Source: Streptomyces cathayae
GTDB taxonomy: Bacteria > Actinomycetota > Actinomycetes > Streptomycetales > Streptomycetaceae
Reading direction: 5' to 3'
Assembly (NCBI RefSeq): GCF_029760955.1
Contig: NZ_CP121682.1
Span: forward strand, 4,402,001-4,466,000
Length of the DNA stretch: 64,000 nt
Both the position numbers and the translations under genes were made by a program. How positions within the stretch are numbered: the stretch's first letter is position 1; each line of letters begins with the position of its first letter. Positions 15,150 through 24,166 of this stretch are shown one piece after another. A model generated the notes under the pieces. That model was not told where the DNA came from and made no database searches. It was given only the letters and a program-made list of their open reading frames with translations.

Positions 15150-16036
15150 GCCGCCAACCTAGCCCCGTCACCCGCCCCTTTCTTTGCATCCCACCGGGCT
15201 CACCCGAACGAGCGACCGACCCCCGCCACCACTCCCAGCCACGCAGCATCACACCCCTCCCATGGCCAAGCCCGCCACCGTCCTCTTCCGGGACGCCGCA
15301 TCGCCCCGAAGGCGATGCGGCTCCTCCTGCCCCGCTCCGCGGGACCGGGCATGCGCCCCGGTCCTGAAGGACCGGGCACCCCGCCCGGCAAGAGAGGTGG
15401 AACGCCTCGCACACCCAGTCCGGCCCGACCGTCACCGCGACCAACGCCCCCACAACGGCACGGTCCCGACAGGCGGTTCGGCGAGCTTCGGCTTCGGCGG
15501 CGCCCCCGGCGGAGGGGGTGTACCGAGCGTGACCTGTACGGCGACGGCGTAAGCGACGCGCGATCAGGGGCCCGGCGCAGTGTGGCTGTACACAGCGTCG
15601 GGCCCCGGGCGACTTGCTGTCCGGCTTGAGGGGGGCGACATCGGCTGGGCAAGGTCTTATGTGATCCGCGGAGGGCACCCAAAGGATCTTGCTCTCGTGG
15701 GCCCCCGGTATGCCGGGGGTTTCTGCGTTTTTGGACATCTCCCGCACCGAGCCGACGATGCCCTCGGTTCCTCCCCGGCTATACCAGGGGTACCGGAGTT
15801 CCAGGTGTCTGTGGCCCGGGAGGCAGGTCATCAGGCCCAGGGAAAGGAAGGGGGGACGTTCGAGGCGGAACCCCAGTGACACGTCTCCGCCCCATCCGAT
15901 GCACTGGGCGGCGGAGGCGACGAGGGCGGTGCGTGCCGGTTGTCGCGCTGCGCCTCGCGCGCGAACCGAGGGTCACACACGATGACAGCGGTGTCGGCCT
16001 CACCGAGGGGCACGGCCTCAACGGCCCCACCGCCCT
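15150..16036. other. 887-bp gene-poor interval
   Basis: No frame here has convincing codon bias and family similarity together. It contains two strong hairpins (15296-15320, arms CCGCATCGCC; 15357-15376, arms CCCGGTCC) and a terminator-like hairpin at 15702-15735. A minus-strand open frame from 15738 begins MSKNAETPGIPGAHE and reads SKILWVPSADHIRPCP, but its codon use degrades quickly. It may be a remnant of a gene or of a mobile element next to tnpB. Confidence 0.5.
15702..15735 (+). terminator. Hairpin with T-rich tail
   Basis: CCCCCGG-TATG-CCGGGGG (approximately 15702-15719) is followed by TTTCTGCGTTTTT, a classical intrinsic terminator in the plus direction. No annotated gene ends just before it, so it hints at a transcript in the gene-poor interval. 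Confidence 0.55.
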
Positions 16037-16762
16037 TCATTCCGCGGCCGGACCCGCTTTGTGGAAGGTCCTCCAGTACTGGCGTCGCTTCTCGTCCCGC
16101 ACCACGACGCCGAGACGGGCCAGTTCCTCGCGGAGTTCCTCGACGTCGTCGTCGGAGGAACCCTTCTTCTCCAGCGACTCCTGGCGGGCCTTGAGGAGGG
16201 CGTTCGCGCCCTCCGGGAGTCCGGGAGCCCCCGGGACCCAGCGGCGGAACTCGTCCTGGTGCGGATCGGCGTCCGCCCACGCATAGCCGTGCTCGGTGAA
16301 GGCGTCCGCAACGCGGCCGGTGTCCAGGTCGCACTCCTGCCGAGTGAGTTCGCCACCGCCGTGACCGAGCAGGACGAGCTGACCGCCGTCCCGGAACACC
16401 GTGGCGACGGCGTCGCGCGGGAACTCCTGTTCCCGTCCCTTGCGGGTGAGCGCAACGCGCTCGTCCGACAGGCGAACCACCAACTGCTCGTACTGGGCGA
16501 CCAGTCCGAGAACCAGCCCCGCCACCGCACCCGCGGCGGGCAGCACCGGAGCGGGGAGGGACACGACCAGCTCGGCCGGTCCCTGCAGCGGCGCCCAGGG
16601 CAGTGTCACCAGCCAGTCGGCCAGGAGGCCGGCGAGCCACCCGACGCCCGCCCCCACCAGTCCGAAAGCGGCATAAACGCACACGGTGATCAAAGTCGAC
16701 TGCCGGAGCACGGTGAGCCGGCTCCCCTGCGGCTCCCGCCCCGTTCCCTTGTTCATGTCCAT
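16037..16762 (-). CDS. YqeB-like membrane protein
   Basis: The 241-aa protein has two N-terminal membrane regions (ITVCVYAAFGLVGAGVGWLA and PVLPAAGAVAGLVLGLVAQY). A PH-like beta domain follows (VVRLSDERVALTRKGREQEF, RDGGQLVLLGHGGGEL). The C-terminal helical, charged part (SDDDVEELREELARLGVV) resembles the tail common to YqeB homologues. Function unknown. It is divergent from a TetR gene with a shared operator, so the TetR protein probably controls it. ATG 16762 or 16756 (MNKG) could be the start; GAGGGGG precedes both. Confidence 0.72.
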   Translation of the reverse strand: MDMNKGTGREPQGSRLTVLRQSTLITVCVYAAFGLVGAGVGWLAGLLADWLVTLPWAPLQGPAELVVSLPAPVLPAAGAVAGLVLGLVAQYEQLVVRLSDERVALTRKGREQEFPRDAVATVFRDGGQLVLLGHGGGELTRQECDLDTGRVADAFTEHGYAWADADPHQDEFRRWVPGAPGLPEGANALLKARQESLEKKGSSDDDVEELREELARLGVVVRDEKRRQYWRTFHKAGPAAE

Positions 16763-16790
16763 GTTCCCCCTCGCTTCCTGCGCCGGGTAA

Positions 16791-16816
16791 TAATAGACCG
16801 AGCACTCAGTCTATTA
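16791..16816. promoter_or_regulatory. TetR operator between yqeB-like and tetR genes
   Basis: TAATAGAC (16791-16798) and GTCTATTA (16809-16816) are perfect arms of a 26-bp palindrome. Inner symmetry (GAG/CTC) leaves only four mismatched positions. It lies in the 102-bp divergent promoter region, 48 bp before the tetR start. Confidence 0.75.
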
Positions 16817-16864
16817 ATATCCGTCCGAAGGTCGGAGTCGAGAGTTGACCGGAAAGAGGCCCCG

Positions 16865-17491
16865 ATGAGGACAGTCGACCCGGCCAGGCGCCAGGCGCGG
16901 CGCCGGCACATCATCAACGCCGCGGCCGAACTCTTCGCCGCCAAAGGCTTCGAGCGCACCACCACGGCGGAGATCTGCAAGGCCGCCGGCATGAGCGCGG
17001 GCAACCTGTTCCACTACTTCCCCAACAAGCGCGCGATCTTCCACGCCGTCTTCGAGGACGACGAGGACGACGGCGCCACCAAGGCCGAGCGTCTCGCCGC
17101 AGCCCGCACCGCCGACGATCCGTGGACCGCCCTCCTCGACACCGTGGACCTTCTCGCCGCCCCCGCCATGGAGCCGCTGGTCCCCGCCCTCGTCATGGAG
17201 GCGATGGTCCAGGCCTACCGCGATCCCGAGCTCGAAGCGCTGCTGAGCCGCGACAACGACGAGGAGCAGTCCACCATCCTCACCCTGCTGCGCAACGCGG
17301 CCGCGGCAGGCCAGATCGACCCCGCCCTGGACCCGGACGGCACCGCGGCATGGGTCATGGCCCTCATCGCCGCCCTCTACACCAGCGCCGCCACCGATCC
17401 CACCTTCAGCCCGGCCGCCCAGCTCCCCACCCTGCGCCTGATCCTCCACCGTTTCCTGCGGCCCGACACCACCCCCAAGCCGGAGCGGTGA
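16865..17491 (+). CDS. TetR-family regulator
   Basis: The 208-aa protein has an N-terminal TetR helix-turn-helix (IINAAAELFAAKGFERTTTA, EICKAAGMSAGNLFHYFPNK). The C-terminal ligand domain has the pattern of TetR_C-type domains (VMEAMVQAYRDPELEALL). It likely represses itself and the divergent YqeB-like gene through the palindrome at 16791-16816. The ATG at 16865 is the conserved start (MRTVDPARRQARR). Confidence 0.88.
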   Translation: MRTVDPARRQARRRHIINAAAELFAAKGFERTTTAEICKAAGMSAGNLFHYFPNKRAIFHAVFEDDEDDGATKAERLAAARTADDPWTALLDTVDLLAAPAMEPLVPALVMEAMVQAYRDPELEALLSRDNDEEQSTILTLLRNAAAAGQIDPALDPDGTAAWVMALIAALYTSAATDPTFSPAAQLPTLRLILHRFLRPDTTPKPER

Positions 17492-17711
17492 ACGAGCTGC
17501 CCTGAGAGGACCCGATGCAACGGCGGGCGCACAGGCATACACAGAACGCCCGCACCGTCTCGGTCGTCCTGCGTGCTGAAAGTCGTGAGCACTTTGGCCA
17601 TGACTGTCCTGATGGCGCTCGTTTGAGCGCTTGAGTGACACATGTCCGCCGACTGCTCACGGTTTTCGGCACAGCACCCTCATCCTGGCCCCGCGGCGTT
17701 GGGTGAGTGCT
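17492..17711. other. Convergent intergenic region holding a structured element
   Basis: The 220 bp between the ends of tetR (plus) and the ATPase-domain gene (minus) hold no gene. Nearly half is the element at 17573-17672. Confidence 0.6.
17573..17672 (+). ncRNA. Structured 100-nt element, copy 1
   Basis: The ends GTGCTGAAAGTCGTGAGCA (17573-17591) and TGCTCACGGTTTTCGGCAC (17654-17672) pair along all 19 positions if three G-U pairs are allowed on the plus-strand RNA. Inside is an apical hairpin GCGCTC-GTTT-GAGCGC (17615-17630) flanked by TGTC/GACA. A second copy lies at 31496-31597. It may be a structured RNA, a 3' UTR processing or termination element, or a MITE. Confidence 0.5.
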
Positions 17712-18134
17712 TCACAGCGTTGGCGGGATGCGGGCGCCCTCCGTCTCGCCGAGCGTGAACAGGGCCCACACGCACTTCGTGTGCGGACCCTGCCGACAGC
17801 CCCATGTATCGGCCAGGGCCGCCACGAGGACCAGGCCGCGTCCGCCCTCCTCGTCCGGGGCGGAGTTGCGCAGCCGGGGGAGCCTGTCCCTGTCGGGGTC
17901 GGAGACCTCCAGCACCAAATGCGCCTCGTGCAGGCTGAGTTTCACCTCGACCTGGGCGCAGGAGATCCGGCAGTGGGTCACGGCGTTGGTGACGAGCTCG
18001 TTGGCGAGGAGCGTCACGCTGTCGGCGAGTCGGTCGGTGACTCCCCAGTTCGCGAGGGCTTTGCGCACCTGCCGGCGGGCGGTGGGGACGTGCCGTCTGT
18101 GCTGGGGGATGCGGAAGGTTTCGGTTGCGGACAT
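17712..18134 (-). CDS. Anti-sigma-factor-like ATP-binding protein (HATPase_c_2)
   Basis: The 140-aa protein is a stand-alone GHKL ATPase like RsbW/SpoIIAB: N box ANELVTNAVTHC, G1 box VLEVSDPDRDRLP and EEGGRGLVLVAALADTWG. In streptomycetes such proteins bind partner regulators. Here it is divergent from an XRE/DUF397 pair, the arrangement of the WhiJ/AbaA-type regulatory loci that tune differentiation and antibiotic production. The start ATG at 18134 lies about 180 bp from the XRE start. Confidence 0.85.
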   Translation of the reverse strand: MSATETFRIPQHRRHVPTARRQVRKALANWGVTDRLADSVTLLANELVTNAVTHCRISCAQVEVKLSLHEAHLVLEVSDPDRDRLPRLRNSAPDEEGGRGLVLVAALADTWGCRQGPHTKCVWALFTLGETEGARIPPTL

Positions 18135-18310
18135 GGGGGTGCCGTACCTCCTGACGTGACGTCAAGATGTGGAAATGGAAACGTCGTTCTCCCATGAGGC
18201 TAGAGCCGCAAGAAGGAGAGCGGCAATCAATTGAGGTGCATACATGCTGTTGGAGATATGTTCGACTGCGGCATGCTCTACAGTTTGGCTCTGTCAGAGA
18301 GGGGGCGGAG

Positions 18311-19180
18311 ATGCCCGTAGGTGGACGACCGACCGTGCGCAGCAGGCGACTTGGCGCTGCGCTCAAGACGTACCGGCTGGCGGCGAAGATGGACCAGGCC
18401 CAGGCCGCCGAGGTGATCGCCGCCCACCAGACCAGGGTCAGCCGCATAGAGACTGGACATGTGACCGCCCGCCCACTCGAAATCCGGGCGATGCTCGACG
18501 CGTACGGTGTGAGTGATCCCGAAGTCCGCCAGAAACTGGAGGGGTTGGCCCGTCAGTCGAAGCGCCGGGGCTGGTGGCTCGAGCACGCCGCACACCTACG
18601 GGCGGACTACCTCGACCACATCGCGTTGGAGGATGACGCGACCTATATCCGAGAGTGGCAGCCGGTGCTGGTTCCGGGGCTCCTGCAGACGCCGTCGTAC
18701 GCGGAAGCGATCTCCAAGGAGAGCCCTCACTACATCTCCCCGGACCGGATCGCCCAGCTGGGAAAGGTCCGCGAGAGTCGGCAGGCGAAGATCGAGGAGG
18801 GCGGGGCGACGTACTCCACCATCCTCGGGGAGTCGGTCATCGCGCACCCGTTGGTGGACGTCGAGATTCACCAGGAGCAGCTTGCGACAATCCTGGAGAT
18901 CGGGAAGCGGAAGAACGTCACCGTGCAAGTGCTGCCGTTCAGCGCGGGTGTACTGGGAGCCGTGGCGTCGGCCTTCTCAGCCTTCAGCTTCGATTCCGAG
19001 CCGACGGTCGAGGCAGTGACCCTGGAGAACCTGAGGGGAACATCGGTCCTCGAAGGTCCTGAAGACCTCACCGCTTACGCCAATATGTACGACCTACTAC
19101 GATCGTCGGCACTGGCACCCGAGGCGAGCGCCAAGCTCATCCGGGGCATACTGCGGAGCTTGAAGGAAGACGCATCGTGA
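18311..19180 (+). CDS. XRE-family regulator with DUF5753 (WhiJ-like)
   Basis: The 289-aa protein has a Cro/C1 helix-turn-helix at the N-terminus (LGAALKTYRLAAKMDQAQAA, VIAAHQTRVSRIETG). The long C-terminal DUF5753 domain reads EWQPVLVPGLLQTPSYAEA, VQVLPFSAG and RGTSVLEGPEDL. The ATG at 18311 (MPVGGRPTV) is chosen because GAGGGGG and GGAG precede it; the open upstream extension has atypical codons. The stop overlaps the start of a DUF397 gene by GTGA. Such proteins act with DUF397 partners. Confidence 0.9.
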   Translation: MPVGGRPTVRSRRLGAALKTYRLAAKMDQAQAAEVIAAHQTRVSRIETGHVTARPLEIRAMLDAYGVSDPEVRQKLEGLARQSKRRGWWLEHAAHLRADYLDHIALEDDATYIREWQPVLVPGLLQTPSYAEAISKESPHYISPDRIAQLGKVRESRQAKIEEGGATYSTILGESVIAHPLVDVEIHQEQLATILEIGKRKNVTVQVLPFSAGVLGAVASAFSAFSFDSEPTVEAVTLENLRGTSVLEGPEDLTAYANMYDLLRSSALAPEASAKLIRGILRSLKEDAS

Positions 19181-19356
19181 CCGAGGTCGTAAGCCCCTTC
19201 CGGAAGTCGTCGTACTCCCAGCCGGAGCAGAACTGCGTCGAGGTGGCCCACACAACCGACAACGGCCGGGCCGTCCGGGACAGCAAGCAGGGCGACGGGC
19301 CTCTGCTCACCGTCTCGGGTGAGAGCTGGCAGGCCTTTCTCGGTCAGTTCGCGTAG
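19177..19356 (+). CDS. DUF397 protein (BldB/WhiJ-partner type)
   Basis: The 59-aa protein starts at the GTG at 19177 in a 4-nt overlap with the XRE gene. It has the DUF397 blocks FRKSSYSQPEQNCVEVA, GRAVRDSKQGDGPLLTVSG and WQAFLGQF. DUF397 proteins are small partners that modulate XRE/DUF5753 regulators, and coupled translation fits a 1:1 complex. A very strong hairpin follows at 19369. Confidence 0.92.
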   Translation: MTEVVSPFRKSSYSQPEQNCVEVAHTTDNGRAVRDSKQGDGPLLTVSGESWQAFLGQFA

Positions 19357-19368
19357 GCGTCGCGTGCA

Positions 19369-19406
19369 CGAAGGGCGCCCGGTGGTGATCCACCGGGCGC
19401 CCTTCG
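19369..19406. terminator. 17-bp hairpin between DUF397 gene and serC
   Basis: CGAAGGGCGCCCGGTGG (19369-19385) pairs perfectly with 19390-19406 around the loop TGAT. It ends the XRE-DUF397 operon and the convergent serC transcript. Confidence 0.9.
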
Positions 19407-19425
19407 TCGTCGTGCGGGGGAGCGG

Positions 19426-20553
<1,128 letters not shown>

Positions 20554-20645
20554 CTAGCGGCTCCGGGAAACCCGGGTGCAATCTCGTCCGTCGGCTGAGA
20601 CACGAATCAGCCGGTGGGGGAGGGAGGGCCGGGGCAGGGCGGTGG

Positions 20646-20681
20646 GGCGGCGGGACGGGGTCGAGTCCCCGTCCCGCCGCC
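20646..20681. terminator. 15-bp hairpin downstream of the P450 operon
   Basis: GGCGGCGGGACGGGG (20646-20660) pairs with 20667-20681 around TCGAGT. It ends the leftward conservon operon before serC. Short direct repeats (TCCGAAGGCCGT) lie at about 20690-20716. Confidence 0.8.
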
Positions 20682-20726
20682 TTGAAAGTCGTCCCGAAGG
20701 CCGTTCCGAAGGCCGTCCCGGAAAGG

Positions 20727-21986
20727 TCAGCCGCCGAGGGTCACCGGCAGTTCGTACAGGTCGTTCTGGGTGACCACCGGCTTGTTGCGGAGTTCGGTCG
20801 CCGGGACCGCCAGGTCCAGCTTCGGGAAGCGCGCGTACAGGGCCGGCAGGGCGACGCCCGCCTCCAGGCGGGAGAGGGCCGCGCCGGGGCACACGTGCGG
20901 GCCGTGCCCGAAGGAGATGTGCCGGTTGGCGGTGTCGCGGGTGATGTCGAAGACGCCGGCGCTCGGACCGTGGGCCTGCTCGTCGCGGCCGATCGCGGCG
21001 TACGACACGATCAGCGCATCCCCGGCGGGCAGGACCTTGTCACCGACCGGTACGTCCTCGGTGGCGAACCGGATCAGCACGTGGGAGGTGGGCGTGGAGT
21101 ACCGCAGGGTCTCCTCGACCACCGCCGACCAGTCCGCCTTACCGGACAGCACCAGCTCGCGCTGCTCGGGGTGGAGGGAGAGGTTGACCACCGCGTTGAC
21201 GATGAGTGAGATCGTCGTCTCGTGACCGGCCGCGATCATCAACTGGAGCGTGAAGACGATCTCCTGGTCGGTGAGCCGGCTGCCGTCCTCGGACGCCTGG
21301 ATCAGCGCGGACGTCAGGTCGTCGCCGGGGTTCTCCCGCTTGCGCGCGACCGTCTCGGCCATGATCTGCGCCAGTTCGGTCAGCGTCGCGATGACCTCTT
21401 CCGGCGGGGTCTGCGTCGAGAAGAACTTCTCGAACAGCTCCTTCAGCCGCGGCAGCCGCTCCTCGGCGAGCCCCATCAGGTCGGCGACCACGTACATCGG
21501 CAGCGGGTAGGCGAACAGGGCCTTCAGGTCGACCGTGTCACCCGGCTCCGCGGCCACCTTGTCCAGCAGGCCCTCGGTCAGCTCCGTGATCCGGCCGCGC
21601 ATCTGCTCCACCCGGCGCGGGGTGAGCGCCTGGGCGACCAGGGTGCGCAGCCGGCGGTGGTCGGCGCCGTCCACGGTGAGCATGGAGCGGGGCGGGTTGG
21701 CGAGCCCGATCAGCGGCCAGTCGGGGGCGATCTCGCCGCGCTGCCAGGCGCCCCAGACGTTGATGTCCTTCACCAGCCGGGGGTCGGTGAGCAGCTTCTT
21801 CGCCTCGGCGTGGTGCGTGACCGCCCACACCGGTACGTCGCCGGGCAGGACCACGCGTGCGAGGGGCCCGGCGGCCCGCAGCGCCGCGCTCTCCGACTCC
21901 AGGTCGGAGACGAACGGGTCGAGGTGGATGGGGGTCTGGCCGGTGTCCGTCGTGGTGGTGGGAGAGTCCGTACCAGCAGCCGTCAT
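20727..21986 (-). CDS. Cytochrome P450, canonical (CYP154-like position in conservon)
   Basis: The 419-aa P450 has the oxygen-binding I-helix motif AGHETT (253-258), the K-helix ExxR at Glu292-Arg295 (VVEETLRYSTP) and the haem loop FGHGPHVCPG with Cys366. It is a soluble monooxygenase needing ferredoxin partners; the substrate is unknown. The start ATG at 21986 overlaps the stop of the preceding P450 gene as ATGA. It is the last gene of the CvnA-B-C-D-P450-P450 operon. The CYP154 suggestion rests on its pairing with a CYP157-like neighbour and needs a family assignment. Confidence 0.9.
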   Translation of the reverse strand: MTAAGTDSPTTTTDTGQTPIHLDPFVSDLESESAALRAAGPLARVVLPGDVPVWAVTHHAEAKKLLTDPRLVKDINVWGAWQRGEIAPDWPLIGLANPPRSMLTVDGADHRRLRTLVAQALTPRRVEQMRGRITELTEGLLDKVAAEPGDTVDLKALFAYPLPMYVVADLMGLAEERLPRLKELFEKFFSTQTPPEEVIATLTELAQIMAETVARKRENPGDDLTSALIQASEDGSRLTDQEIVFTLQLMIAAGHETTISLIVNAVVNLSLHPEQRELVLSGKADWSAVVEETLRYSTPTSHVLIRFATEDVPVGDKVLPAGDALIVSYAAIGRDEQAHGPSAGVFDITRDTANRHISFGHGPHVCPGAALSRLEAGVALPALYARFPKLDLAVPATELRNKPVVTQNDLYELPVTLGG

Positions 21987-23224
21987 CTGAGCTTGCCTCC
22001 AAGGGCGGGAGTGGGTGTGAAGGTGACCGGAAGTTCGGACAGCCCGCGCAGCCACGGCGAGGGGCGGCGGGTCAGGGACGCGGCCGGCACCGCGAGGTCG
22101 ATGTCCGGCAGCCGGTCCAGGACGACCTCGATGCCGGTCCGCGCGATCACCTCGGCGATCTCCTGAGCCGGGAACGGACACCGGTGCTCCCCGTGCCCGA
22201 AGGAGAAGTGCGCGCCGTTCCCGCCGGTCAGGGCGGAGCCGTCGGTACGCACCTGGGGATCGGAGTTGGCGCCCTGGAGGCCGAGGAGCAGCATGTCACC
22301 GGCGCGGATGCGGCGACCGCCCAGCTGGGTGTCGCGGGAGGCCCAGCGGCCGGCCACGTTCTGGGTGGGGGTGTCCTCCCACAGCACCTCGTTCATCGCC
22401 TCGGCGACGCTGTTGCGGCCGCCGAACAGGGACGCGGCGAACCGGTTGTCCGTCAGCATCAGGTGCAGGGAGTTGCCGATCCAGTCGGCGGTCGGCTGGT
22501 GCCCGGCCGCCATCATCACCATCAGGTCCTGGACGATCTCCTCGTCGGTGAACCCGGAGGTGTCGGCGAGCATCCGCGACGCCACGTCCTCGGCGGGCGC
22601 CTTCCCGCGGGCGGCCACCAGTTCGGTCATCGACGTGAACAGGTGGGCCTGGCCCGCGAGCGCCCGCTCCCGTCCGTCGATCATGTCGTTGAGGGCGGTG
22701 ACCAGGGCCGGCCCCTGCTCGTCGGAGAAGCCGTAGAGCCGGGCCAGTACGCGCACCGGCAGCAGCATCGCGAACTCGCCGATGATGTCGGCGGTGCCCT
22801 GGGGGCAGATGCCGTCGATCAGTTCGTCGGCGAACTTCTCGGCGTAGCCGCGCAGTTCGAACGGGTCCACCGCCTCCAGCGCGTGCACCAGCATCGCGGC
22901 CCGCTCGCGGTGCCGCTCGCCGACGGTGTAGAGGATGGAGGGCTGCTTGCGGCCGATCATCGGCAGCAGCGGCCAGTCGTCGGGGATGTCCTCCCACTGG
23001 CTCCACAGGTCGGAGTCGCGGCTGAACAGCACCGGGTCGCCGGTGACCTGGTGCAGTTCGCGGTAGCCGAGCACCAGCCAGGCCGGTACGTCGCCGTCGA
23101 GCAGCACCGGGACCACGCTGCCGTGGTCGCGCCGCATCGTCCGGTACACCCCGGCGGGGTCGTCCTGGAGCAGGGGCCCGCTGAGGGCGACGGGGGCGGC
23201 CGGGGACGCGGGGGTGGGGCTCAC
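21983..23224 (-). CDS. Cytochrome P450 lacking ExxR (CYP157-like)
   Basis: The 413-aa P450 fold has the haem-ligand loop FGHGEHRCP (Cys349) and an I-helix AGHQPT (240-245). The K-helix reads MNEVLWEDTP, so the ExxR arginine is Trp282 after Glu279. The CYP157 family is known for exactly this loss and for pairing with CYP154 in conservons. The GTG start at 23224 overlaps the GTPase stop by GTGA, and its own stop overlaps the next P450 start. Whether it is a catalytic enzyme or a structural partner is open. Confidence 0.9.
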   Translation of the reverse strand: MSPTPASPAAPVALSGPLLQDDPAGVYRTMRRDHGSVVPVLLDGDVPAWLVLGYRELHQVTGDPVLFSRDSDLWSQWEDIPDDWPLLPMIGRKQPSILYTVGERHRERAAMLVHALEAVDPFELRGYAEKFADELIDGICPQGTADIIGEFAMLLPVRVLARLYGFSDEQGPALVTALNDMIDGRERALAGQAHLFTSMTELVAARGKAPAEDVASRMLADTSGFTDEEIVQDLMVMMAAGHQPTADWIGNSLHLMLTDNRFAASLFGGRNSVAEAMNEVLWEDTPTQNVAGRWASRDTQLGGRRIRAGDMLLLGLQGANSDPQVRTDGSALTGGNGAHFSFGHGEHRCPFPAQEIAEVIARTGIEVVLDRLPDIDLAVPAASLTRRPSPWLRGLSELPVTFTPTPALGGKLR

Positions 23225-23838
23225 ACCAGCTCCTGACGGGAGGCTCGGGCCGGGTCGGCGTAGCGGGCCTGGATGTGCTCCACCAGCGTGATCAGCACCA
23301 GCTTGCTGGACTCCCGGGACCGGGCGTCGCAGGTGACCAGCGGGACGTGCGGATCGAGGTCGAGGGCCTCGCGGATCTGCTCCGGGGCGAAGGCGGGGCC
23401 GCCGAAGTCGTTGCAGGCCACGATGAACGGGGTGCCGTGCTTCTCCAGCCGGTCGATGGCGTACCAGGAATCGTCGATGCGCCGGGTGTCGACCAGGACG
23501 ACCGCGCCCAGGGTGCCGGAGAACAGCCGGTCCCACAGGAACCAGAAGCGTTCCTGGCCGGGCGCTCCGAACAGGTACAGCACATTGCGCCGGTCCAGGG
23601 TGATGCGGCCGAAGTCGAAGGCGACGGTGGTCGCGGTCTTGCCGCTCACCGCGCTGACGTCGTCGACGGCCTCCCCGGCCCGGGTCATGGTCTCCTCGGT
23701 GTTGAGGGGACGTATCTCGCTCACCGAGCGGACCATCGTCGTCTTGCCGGCGCCGAAGCCGCCCACGACCACGATCTTGAGGCCGTTGTCGGCCGACGCG
23801 CCCAGCGGTGTACGCGTCTCAGAGGTTGCGGAGTCCAA
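23221..23838 (-). CDS. CvnD-type small GTPase of the conservon
   Basis: The 205-aa Ras-like ATP/GTP-binding protein has the P-loop GGFGAGKT (26-33), a GAPGQERFWF switch-like segment and ACNDFGG near the G4 position. CvnD proteins form a membrane-associated complex with CvnA-C, likened to eukaryotic G-protein signalling. The start is a TTG at 23838, inside the end of the DUF742 gene (20-nt overlap). The downstream P450 starts within its stop. Confidence 0.9.
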   Translation of the reverse strand: MDSATSETRTPLGASADNGLKIVVVGGFGAGKTTMVRSVSEIRPLNTEETMTRAGEAVDDVSAVSGKTATTVAFDFGRITLDRRNVLYLFGAPGQERFWFLWDRLFSGTLGAVVLVDTRRIDDSWYAIDRLEKHGTPFIVACNDFGGPAFAPEQIREALDLDPHVPLVTCDARSRESSKLVLITLVEHIQARYADPARASRQELV

Positions 23839-24166
23839 CGAGCACCTGCTCCAGGATGTCGGGGTCGGGTACGGCGGCCTGGCGGGGGTGGCGGGCGCTG
23901 ACCCGTCCCGCCGCCTGGAGGTCGGCGAGCAGGATGCGGGTGATGCTCACCGGCAGCTTCAGCTCGGCCGCGATCTCCACGACCGCCGTGGGTCGTTCGG
24001 TCAGCCGCAGGATCGCGGCGTGCTCGGACTGCATGCCCGGCACCGGATCGCATTCGGCGACGACCAGGGTCACCAGGTCGAAGGGGTTGTCGGCCCCGGA
24101 CCGGCTGCGTCCGCCGGTGACGGTGTAGAGCCGGTCGGGGGCGTCGTCCCTGCCAGGCCTGCTCAT
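23819..24166 (-). CDS. CvnC-type DUF742 protein
   Basis: The 115-aa protein has the DUF742 signature: RPGRDDAPDRLYTVTGGRSR, PFDLVTLV, the helix-turn-helix-like middle EHAAILRLTERPTAVVEIAA, and PDPDILEQVLVGLRNL at the end. It is the third component of the conservon. Start and stop overlap both neighbours (ATGA with CvnB, 20 nt with CvnD), so the operon is translationally coupled. Confidence 0.92.
   Translation of the reverse strand: MSRPGRDDAPDRLYTVTGGRSRSGADNPFDLVTLVVAECDPVPGMQSEHAAILRLTERPTAVVEIAAELKLPVSITRILLADLQAAGRVSARHPRQAAVPDPDILEQVLVGLRNL

Noticed and set aside
15200..15738. Minus-strand frame starting MSKNAETPGIPG as a gene
   Set aside because: The start is plausible but the frame soon loses streptomycete codon bias and merges with antisense of hairpins; no family recognised, so it is only noted in the gene-poor interval.
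20655..20672. GGGTCGAGTCCCC resembles a tRNA T-arm
   Set aside because: It is the tip of a perfect 15-bp hairpin with no acceptor, D or anticodon arm around it; it is a terminator.
20727..23224. The P450 pair as part of a secondary-metabolite cluster
   Set aside because: The genes are translationally coupled to CvnA-D and no synthase, transporter or tailoring set is present; it is a conservon.
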